Source of the DNA: Sinorhizobium saheli | GTDB taxonomy: Bacteria; Pseudomonadota; Alphaproteobacteria; Rhizobiales; Rhizobiaceae | Assembly: GCF_001651875.1 (NCBI RefSeq) | Contig: NZ_LNQB01000060.1 | Coordinates: forward strand, 29,622-93,621 | Reading direction: 5' to 3' | Length of the DNA stretch: 64,000 bases | Shown here: in pieces, positions 58,015-64,000 of the stretch | Layout: the number at the start of each line of letters is the position of its first letter | Numbering within the stretch: position 1 is the stretch's first letter | The notes under the pieces: generated by a model | The model's input: only the letters and a program-made list of their open reading frames with translations | Database searches by the model: none | Told to the model about the DNA's origin: nothing | Position numbers and translations under genes: made by a program

Positions 58015-59484
58015 ATGCCTGCCGTGCAGGAGACCATTGATCAGGTCCGCCAGATCGACGTGGACCAGTACAAATACGGCTTCGAGACGAAGATCGAGAT
58101 GGACAAGGCCCCGAAGGGCCTCAACGAGGATATTATCCGTCTGATCTCGTCGAAGAAGAACGAACCGGAATGGATGCTCGAATGGCGCCTCCAGGCCTAT
58201 CGCCGCTGGCTGACCATGGAAGAGCCGAGTTGGGCGCGTGTCCGCTATCCGAAGATCGACTTCAACGACATTCACTACTACGCCGCGCCGAAGAGCATGT
58301 CGGGGCCGAAGTCGCTCGACGAGGTCGATCCGGAACTGCTCAAGGTCTATGAGAAGCTCGGCATCCCGCTGAGGGAGCAGGAAATTCTCGCGGGCGTCGA
58401 GAAGTCGAAGATCGCCGTCGACGCGGTGTTCGATTCGGTATCCGTCGTCACCACCTTCAAGGAAGAACTGAAGAAGGCCGGCGTGATCTTCATGTCGATC
58501 TCGGAGGCGATGCGGGAGCATCCGGATCTGGTCCGGAAATATCTCGGTACCGTCGTGCCGCAGTCTGACAACTTCTATGCGACGCTGAACTCCGCCGTCT
58601 TCACCGACGGTTCCTTCGTCTACGTGCCGAAGGGTGTGCGCTGCCCGATGGAGCTCTCGACCTATTTCCGCATCAACGAGAAGAACACCGGCCAGTTCGA
58701 GCGCACGCTGATCATTGCCGACGAAGGCGCCTACGTCTCCTATCTCGAAGGCTGCACGGCGCCGCAGCGTGACGAAAACCAGCTTCATGCCGCAGTCGTC
58801 GAGCTGATCGCGCTCGATGACGCCGAAATCAAGTATTCGACGGTGCAGAACTGGTATCCGGGCGACAAGCACGGCAAGGGCGGCGTCTACAACTTCGTCA
58901 CCAAGCGCGGCGATTGCCGCGGCAAGAACTCGAAGATCTCCTGGACGCAGGTCGAGACCGGTTCGGCGATCACCTGGAAATACCCGTCCTGCATCCTGCG
59001 CGGCGACGGCTCGCGCGGCGAGTTCTACTCGATCGCGGTTTCCAATGGCCATCAGCAGGTCGACTCCGGCACGAAGATGATCCATCTCGGCAAGAACACG
59101 TCGAGCCGCATCATCTCGAAGGGCATCGCCGCCGGCGTTTCGGACAACACCTATCGCGGTCAGGTTTCGGCCCACCGCAAGGCGGAGAACGCCCGAAACT
59201 TCACCCAGTGCGACTCGCTCCTGATCGGCGACAAGTGCGGTGCCCACACGGTGCCCTATATCGAGGCGAAGAATTCGACGGCGCAGTTCGAGCACGAGGC
59301 GACGACGTCGAAGATCTCCGAGGACCAGCTGTTCTACTGCCTGCAGCGCGGCATTCCGGAAGAGGCGGCGATCGCGCTGATCGTCAACGGCTTCGTCAAG
59401 GAAGTCATCCAGGAACTGCCGATGGAATTCGCCGTCGAGGCGCAGAAGCTGATCGGCATCTCGCTGGAAGGCTCGGTGGGCTAA
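58015..59484 (+). CDS. sufB: SufB, Fe-S cluster scaffold
   Basis: 489 residues. Forms the SufBC2D complex on which iron-sulfur clusters are built. Typical blocks: [46 protein letters not shown], and the C-terminal [22 protein letters not shown], which contains the Cys used as sulfur acceptor/ligand. The start [22 protein letters not shown] has GGAG 6 nt upstream; 16 further upstream codons were rejected. Confidence 0.97.
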   Translation: MPAVQETIDQVRQIDVDQYKYGFETKIEMDKAPKGLNEDIIRLISSKKNEPEWMLEWRLQAYRRWLTMEEPSWARVRYPKIDFNDIHYYAAPKSMSGPKSLDEVDPELLKVYEKLGIPLREQEILAGVEKSKIAVDAVFDSVSVVTTFKEELKKAGVIFMSISEAMREHPDLVRKYLGTVVPQSDNFYATLNSAVFTDGSFVYVPKGVRCPMELSTYFRINEKNTGQFERTLIIADEGAYVSYLEGCTAPQRDENQLHAAVVELIALDDAEIKYSTVQNWYPGDKHGKGGVYNFVTKRGDCRGKNSKISWTQVETGSAITWKYPSCILRGDGSRGEFYSIAVSNGHQQVDSGTKMIHLGKNTSSRIISKGIAAGVSDNTYRGQVSAHRKAENARNFTQCDSLLIGDKCGAHTVPYIEAKNSTAQFEHEATTSKISEDQLFYCLQRGIPEEAAIALIVNGFVKEVIQELPMEFAVEAQKLIGISLEGSVG

Positions 59485-59560
59485 ATCCAGGCCCGATTAT
59501 TGAAACGGCGCGCGACGGGATCAGCGCGCGATAACTGTTCGCCCAAGAGGACGATTTGAA

Positions 59561-60316
59561 ATGCTTGAAATCAAGAACCTGCATGCACGCATTGCCGAAG
59601 ACGGCACCGAGATCATCCGCGGCCTGGACCTGACCGTGAAGGCCGGCGAAGTTGCCGCCATCATGGGACCGAACGGCTCCGGCAAGTCGACGCTCTCCTA
59701 CATTCTCTCGGGGCGCGAAGACTACGAAGTCACCGAGGGCGACATTCTCTACAACGGCGAAAGCATCCTCGAGCTCGACCCGTCCGAGCGCGCGGCCAAG
59801 GGCATTTTCCTCGCCTTCCAGTACCCGGTCGAAATCCCCGGCGTCGCCACCATGCAGTTCCTCAAGGTGGCGATGAACGAACAGCGCAAGTATCGCGGCG
59901 AAGACGAGCTGACGACGCCGGAATTCATGCGCCGCGTCAAGGAAGCCGCCGCCGAGCTGAAGATCGCGCCGGAAATGCTGCGCCGTCCGCTGAACGTCGG
60001 TTTCTCCGGCGGCGAGAAGAAGCGCGCCGAAATCCTGCAAATGGCGCTGCTCGAGCCGAAGCTTTGCGTTCTCGACGAAACCGATTCCGGTCTTGACATC
60101 GACGCGCTGAAGGTCGTCGCCGACGGCGTCAATGCGCTGCGTTCGCCGGATCGCGCCGTCGTCGTGATCACGCACTACCAGCGCCTGCTCGACTATATCG
60201 TCCCGGATACGGTTCACGTTCTTTACAAGGGCCAGATCATCAAGTCGGGCGACAAGACGCTGGCGCATGAACTGGAAGCCAAGGGCTATGCCGATATCAT
60301 CGAGGCGGCGGCCTGA
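59561..60316 (+). CDS. sufC: SufC, ATPase of the SUF complex
   Basis: 251 residues. An ABC-type ATPase with Walker A GPNGSGKST (36-44), signature FSGGEKKR, Walker B CVLDETDSGLDIDAL. The SufC-specific Asp-rich region after Walker B is intact. It drives conformational change in SufB-SufD. Lies 76 bp after sufB. Confidence 0.97.
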   Translation: MLEIKNLHARIAEDGTEIIRGLDLTVKAGEVAAIMGPNGSGKSTLSYILSGREDYEVTEGDILYNGESILELDPSERAAKGIFLAFQYPVEIPGVATMQFLKVAMNEQRKYRGEDELTTPEFMRRVKEAAAELKIAPEMLRRPLNVGFSGGEKKRAEILQMALLEPKLCVLDETDSGLDIDALKVVADGVNALRSPDRAVVVITHYQRLLDYIVPDTVHVLYKGQIIKSGDKTLAHELEAKGYADIIEAAA

Positions 60317-60338
60317 CGCCTGTTGAAGGAGTGTTCGA

Positions 60339-61616
60339 ATGAATATGCAACAGGCGATCAAGATGACGGCGGCCGAAACGGCGCTGGTCGATGCCTATGG
60401 CGCGCAGATCGGCGACCTGCCGGGCGACGGAGCCGTATTGTCGCTGCGCGACACGCTCGTCCATGAACTGAGGACCGCCGGCCTGCCGACGCGGCGCATC
60501 GAGTCCTGGCACTACACGGATCTGCGTACGCTGCTGCGGGACGTCCCTGCCGCCGATCCCTCCGCCTTCGCCGATCGCGTCGAGGCAATCGTTCCGGGTT
60601 CGTCGGTGCTTTCGGTGCGCAACGGCCAGGCCGATCTCAAGAGCGTTCCCGAGGGCATCAAGGCCCGATCCTACACCGACAGCCTGGTCGACGGATCGGC
60701 AGCGGCCGGCCTCGCCATACTCGGCGCGGACGATGCGATCGGACGGATCAACGGCGGCCTCGTGCGCGGCGGCCTCGAAATCGCGATTGCCGAGGGTGCC
60801 GAATTCGCGGCCCCGATCGAAATCCAGGTGGTGCAGAGCCACGGGCAGGCGCATACGCGCTTTCCGGTCTCGTTCGGCGCCGGCTCCAAGGCAACGGTGA
60901 TCGAGCGCCATGTGTCGACGAGCGCGGAGGCGAGCTTCGTTTCCACGGTCAGCGACGTGACGCTTGGCGAAGGCGCCGATGTGATCTGGATCGTCGTGCA
61001 GCAGCAGGGCCCGGCCGACACCCATCTCGGCCAGATCCGCTTTGATCTCGCTAAGGATGCCAAGCTGCACATCTTCGTGATCAACGCGGGCGGCAAGCTG
61101 GTGCGCCAGGAACTGCATGGCCGGGCGAGCGGCGAGGGCGCCGACCTGACGCTGCGCGGCATCAATCTGCTCGGCGGCGAGAGCCACACGGACGTGACCT
61201 TCACGCTCACCCACGCGGTGCCGCATACGACCTCCAGCGAGATCATCCGCAACGTCATCTTCGATCGCGCGCGGGGCGTGTTCCAGGGCAAGATCCTGGT
61301 TGCGAAGGACGCGCAGAAGACCGATGCGAAGATGGCCTGCAACACGTTGCTGCTCTCGGACGAAGCCGACATGTCGGCAAAGCCGGAGCTGGAAATCTTC
61401 GCCGACGACGTTCAGTGCGGCCATGGCGCGACCGTCGCCGACATCGATCATACGCAGCTCTTCTACATGCTCGCCCGCGGCATTCCGGAGAAGAAGGCGC
61501 GGGCGATGCTCGTCAACGCCTTTGTTGCCGAGATCGTCGAGGAGCTGGAAGACGACGAGGCGCTGGTCGAGGCGCTGGAAGGCGTAATCTCGGCCTGGCT
61601 CGAAAAACACGCCTGA
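60339..61616 (+). CDS. sufD: SufD, Fe-S cluster assembly protein
   Basis: 425 residues, SufB paralogue of the SufBC2D complex, likely involved in iron entry. The C-terminal conserved part is visible (CNTLLLSDEADMSAKPELEIFADDVQCGHGATV), with the Cys-His pair of the SufD-SufB interface. GAAGGAG lies before the ATG. Follows sufC after 22 bp. Confidence 0.96.
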   Translation: MNMQQAIKMTAAETALVDAYGAQIGDLPGDGAVLSLRDTLVHELRTAGLPTRRIESWHYTDLRTLLRDVPAADPSAFADRVEAIVPGSSVLSVRNGQADLKSVPEGIKARSYTDSLVDGSAAAGLAILGADDAIGRINGGLVRGGLEIAIAEGAEFAAPIEIQVVQSHGQAHTRFPVSFGAGSKATVIERHVSTSAEASFVSTVSDVTLGEGADVIWIVVQQQGPADTHLGQIRFDLAKDAKLHIFVINAGGKLVRQELHGRASGEGADLTLRGINLLGGESHTDVTFTLTHAVPHTTSSEIIRNVIFDRARGVFQGKILVAKDAQKTDAKMACNTLLLSDEADMSAKPELEIFADDVQCGHGATVADIDHTQLFYMLARGIPEKKARAMLVNAFVAEIVEELEDDEALVEALEGVISAWLEKHA

Positions 61617-61628
61617 TTGGACAAGGAC

Positions 61629-62870
61629 ATGGAACACACTGTGCCGGTGCCGGCCTATGACGTCGAAGAGATCAGAAAGGATTTCCCGATCCTTTCGCGG
61701 ACGGTCTACGGCAAGCCGCTTGTTTATCTCGACAACGGCGCATCGGCGCAGAAGCCGCAAGCCGTCATCGACGCGGTTACCCATGCCTATGCCAATGAAT
61801 ACGCCAACGTCCATCGCGGCCTGCATTTCCTGTCGAACGCCGCGACGGAAGCCTATGAAGGTGCGCGCGAAAAGGTCCGACGCTTCCTGAATGCGCCGTC
61901 GGCCGAGAATATCGTCTTCACCAAGTCCTCGACCGAGGCGATCAACACGGTCGCCTATGGCTACGGAATGCCGAAGCTCGGCGAGGGCGACGAGATCGTG
62001 CTGTCGATCATGGAGCACCATTCGAACATCGTGCCCTGGCACTTCATCCGTGAACGCCAGGGCGCGAAGCTCGTCTGGGCACCGGTCGACGACGACGGCG
62101 CATTCCACATCGAGGACTTCGTCAAGTGCCTGACGGAGCGGACGAAGCTCATCGCCATCACCCACATGTCGAATGCGCTCGGCACCGTGGTTCCGGTCAA
62201 GGAGATTTGCCGTATTGCCCGCGAGCGCGGCATCCCGGTGCTCGTCGACGGCAGCCAGGGCGCGGTGCACATGCCGGTCGACGTACAGGACATCGACTGC
62301 GACTGGTATGTCATGACCGGGCACAAGCTCTATGGTCCGTCCGGCGTCGGCGTGCTCTACGGCAAGACGGAGCGGTTGAAGGAGATGCGTCCCTTCATGG
62401 GCGGCGGCGAGATGATCGAGGAGGTGACCGAGGACCGCGTCACCTACAACGATCCGCCGCACCGCTTCGAGGCGGGCACGCCGCCGATCGTCCAGGCGAT
62501 CGGGCTCGGCTATGCGCTCGACTACATGGAAGAGATCGGCCGCGAGGCGATCCGGGCGCATGAGGCGGACCTGACCGCTTACGCGCGCGAACGGCTGTCA
62601 TCGGTCAACTCGCTCCGGGTCTTCGGCGACGCGCCCGGCAAGGGCAGCATCTTCTCCTTCGAGATCGCCGGGATCCACGCGCATGACGTCTCGATGGTGA
62701 TCGACCGCGCCGGCATCGCCGTCAGGGCCGGCACCCATTGCGCGCAGCCGCTCTTGAGACGCTTCGGCGTCACCTCCACATGCCGGGCGTCCTTCGGCCT
62801 TTACAATACCCGGGCCGAGGTCGACGCGCTGGCGGACGCGCTGGACCACGCGCGCAAGTTCTTCGCCTAG
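61629..62870 (+). CDS. sufS: cysteine desulfurase SufS
   Basis: 413 residues. Group II PLP desulfurase: the PLP lysine in MTGHKLYGPSG and the catalytic Cys in RAGTHCAQP. It normally needs SufE or SufU to relay sulfur; neither is encoded in the window. The ATG at 61629 follows AAGGAC; a TTG 12 bases earlier is possible. The TAG stop forms the first bases of a family A repeat. Confidence 0.96.
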   Translation: MEHTVPVPAYDVEEIRKDFPILSRTVYGKPLVYLDNGASAQKPQAVIDAVTHAYANEYANVHRGLHFLSNAATEAYEGAREKVRRFLNAPSAENIVFTKSSTEAINTVAYGYGMPKLGEGDEIVLSIMEHHSNIVPWHFIRERQGAKLVWAPVDDDGAFHIEDFVKCLTERTKLIAITHMSNALGTVVPVKEICRIARERGIPVLVDGSQGAVHMPVDVQDIDCDWYVMTGHKLYGPSGVGVLYGKTERLKEMRPFMGGGEMIEEVTEDRVTYNDPPHRFEAGTPPIVQAIGLGYALDYMEEIGREAIRAHEADLTAYARERLSSVNSLRVFGDAPGKGSIFSFEIAGIHAHDVSMVIDRAGIAVRAGTHCAQPLLRRFGVTSTCRASFGLYNTRAEVDALADALDHARKFFA

Positions 62871-62960
62871 AGCGGGATGCGCTCGCGCCACCGCTCTATC
62901 TGTTTGTTTGCCGCATTTGTGCGACGTCAGGTGAATCCGCCTGGCTGCAAAATGCTCTAA
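62869..62960 (+). repeat. dispersed palindromic repeat family A, copy 3, inside the suf operon
   Basis: Starts with the AG of the sufS stop and ends at CTAA next to GGAGG, the ribosome site of the next gene. About 10 bp shorter than copy 2 in its first hairpin (AGCGGGATGCGCTCGCGCC). It fills nearly the whole 100-bp gap between sufS and the SufT-like gene. Confidence 0.83.
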
Positions 62961-62970
62961 GGAGGCCGAC

Positions 62971-63351
62971 ATGAGTCTCGGTGCAACGGAAGAAAAGGTC
63001 GATGTCCGCGAAGGCATCGTGCATTCGGCCATTCCCGCGGAGGAACTGGCGCGCCTCAGCGACGACATCATCGCGGCCCTGAAGACGGTCTACGACCCGG
63101 AGATTCCGGCCGACATCTTCGAACTCGGTCTCATCTACAAGATCGACATCGAGGACGACCGGATGGTGAAGATCGAGATGACGCTGACCGCTCCCGGTTG
63201 CCCGGTCGCCGGCGAAATGCCGGGCTGGGTCGAGAATGCAGTCGGCGCCGTCGAGGGCGTTTCGGGCGTCGAGGTGACGATGACCTTCGACCCGCCGTGG
63301 ACGCCGGACCGCATGTCGGAAGAGGCGCAGGTGGCGCTCGGCTGGTACTGA
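62971..63351 (+). CDS. sufT: SufT-like DUF59 (MIP18-family) protein
   Basis: 126 residues. A DUF59 domain with VYDPEIPADIFELGLIYKIDI and the conserved LTAPGCPVAGEMP (single Cys). DUF59 proteins aid maturation or delivery of Fe-S clusters; this is the usual SUF-operon member in alphaproteobacteria. Ribosome site TAAGGAGG (its first bases belong to the repeat). The N-terminal 30 residues precede the domain. Confidence 0.93.
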   Translation: MSLGATEEKVDVREGIVHSAIPAEELARLSDDIIAALKTVYDPEIPADIFELGLIYKIDIEDDRMVKIEMTLTAPGCPVAGEMPGWVENAVGAVEGVSGVEVTMTFDPPWTPDRMSEEAQVALGWY

Positions 63352-63451
63352 GCGCGGCCGGCCCCATATTGATCCGTTAACTTGCGGGCACTACATTCAT
63401 ATCTGGAAAGCGCCGGGCCTTGAACCCGGCGGCGTGAAGGAGACCAAGCCT

Positions 63452-63844
63452 ATGGGCTTTGCCGTAATGAGCCTGACCGATGCCGCTGCCGGCCGCGTGC
63501 GGTCGATCGTCGAGAATGCCGGCGGCGAGGCCAAGGGAATTCGCCTGAGCATCAAGAGGGGCGGCTGCGCCGGCATGGAATATGCCGTCGACCTCGTGAC
63601 CGAGCCCAATGCCAAGGACGACCTCATCGAACATCAGGGCGCCAAGGTCTGGGTCGCGCCGGAAGCGGTGCTCTACCTGCTCGGCACCCAGATGGATTTC
63701 GAGGTCACGCCGCTGCGCTCCGGCTTCACCTTCAAGAATCCCAATCAGACATCGGCCTGCGGCTGCGGCGAATCGGTCGAGCTGAAGCCCGCCGACCTGG
63801 CCGCGCTCGCGGCCGAGGGCAATCCGGTCGTTCGCGCGAACTGA
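63452..63844 (+). CDS. sufA: SufA, A-type Fe-S carrier
   Basis: 130 residues. Receives clusters from SufBCD and passes them on. Cluster Cys residues: C39 in GGCAGMEY, and C103/C105 in SACGCGES. Start MGFAVMSLTDAAA with GAAGGAG 10-16 nt upstream; a GTG at 63434 is also in frame. Last gene of the operon, followed by a terminator. Confidence 0.96.
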   Translation: MGFAVMSLTDAAAGRVRSIVENAGGEAKGIRLSIKRGGCAGMEYAVDLVTEPNAKDDLIEHQGAKVWVAPEAVLYLLGTQMDFEVTPLRSGFTFKNPNQTSACGCGESVELKPADLAALAAEGNPVVRAN

Positions 63845-63869
63845 CGGGTCCTCGCGAGCAGGAAAGTGA

Positions 63870-63894
63870 AAAGCCCGGATCGCTCCGGGCTTTT
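63870..63894 (+). terminator. intrinsic terminator at the end of the suf operon
   Basis: AAAGCCCGGA-TCGC-TCCGGGCTTTT. Confidence 0.92.
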
Positions 63895-63944
63895 GTCGTT
63901 GTAGGCGCCGGGCCTCTCACGTCGGCCGTGAACAATAAGCGGAC

Positions 63945-64000
63945 TTAAACGGCGCGGGCTTTTGCGCCGCTATTGAGCCAGGCCAGCAGCAGCCACAAAA
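63945..64000 (-). CDS. possible C-terminal end of a gene running into the window
   Basis: On the minus strand one frame is open from the window edge to a TAA at 63945-63947 and encodes LWLLLAWLNSGAKARAV. It would converge on the suf terminator. Only about 17 codons are visible, too few to identify it. Confidence 0.3.
   Translation of the reverse strand, partial: LWLLLAWLNSGAKARAV

Noticed and set aside
60297..62561. 754-codon open frame antisense to sufD and sufS
   Set aside because: Codon-mirror shadow of high-GC genes. Composition is Arg/Asp/His-rich without any fold pattern, and the sense genes are certain.

Overview
The window is chromosomal core DNA of an alphaproteobacterium of the Rhizobiales, most likely Sinorhizobium/Ensifer. 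The grounds are high GC, the protein families, the gene order (recA-alaS, icd, rpsD, the pur block, tyrS and a sufS2-B-C-D-S-T-A operon), and three families of short palindromic intergenic repeats of the kind seen in rhizobia. No tRNA, rRNA, CRISPR array, insertion sequence or prophage was recognised. The species call is inference from remembered synteny, not from a search.

Layout. 1-5.3 kb: a truncated PfkB-type sugar kinase, recA behind an SOS-type operator, then alaS. 5.3-16 kb: a SulP anion transporter, an AraC/GyrI regulator, icd, a TrmJ-type RNA methyltransferase, murI, an orphan HerA-like ATPase, rpsD with a structured leader, glsA and ttcA. 16-19.5 kb: an inositol-phosphatase-family gene broken by a frameshift, and two tandem Bcr/CflA-type MFS exporters. 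19.8-28.6 kb: monothiol glutaredoxin, a small Arg-rich protein and BolA; purL; a PagL-like outer-membrane protein; a MocR regulator facing a DUF1127 gene; and the purC-purS-kptA-purQ operon. 28.8-37 kb: the F1 ATPase zeta inhibitor, an RBBP9-like hydrolase, DUF2189 and PilZ proteins, an rpe-DUF2259-membrane protein-purB group, and a P1 peptidase coupled to an orphan periplasmic binding protein. 37-43 kb: a plus-strand run of flavin reductase, MoxR ATPase, VWA protein, XdhC in two pieces, a molybdopterin-binding/MocA-like fusion and TfoX. This looks like a maturation module for a molybdenum hydroxylase (CO-dehydrogenase-like), but no structural genes are present. 43-56.5 kb: Nudix, RhlE helicase, M23 peptidase, DUF455, Bcp, a 1128-residue AsmA-like protein, tyrS, anmK, a diguanylate cyclase and an alpha/beta hydrolase. 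56.5-64 kb: the SUF iron-sulfur operon behind adjacent RirA-type and Irr-type iron boxes.

Functional links. Purine synthesis is spread over purL, purCSQ and purB, all on the minus strand in separate units. BolA-glutaredoxin and SUF both serve iron-sulfur metabolism. anmK and murI belong to cell-wall recycling and synthesis.

The items most worth following up are the orphan molybdo-hydroxylase maturation cluster with its in-frame stop inside XdhC, the dispersed repeat whose ends form the stop codons of three genes, the frameshifted phosphatase, kptA inside the purine operon, the HerA-like ATPase with a probable C-terminal winged helix, and the rpsD leader. I did not find a clear-cut undescribed defence or biosynthetic system.
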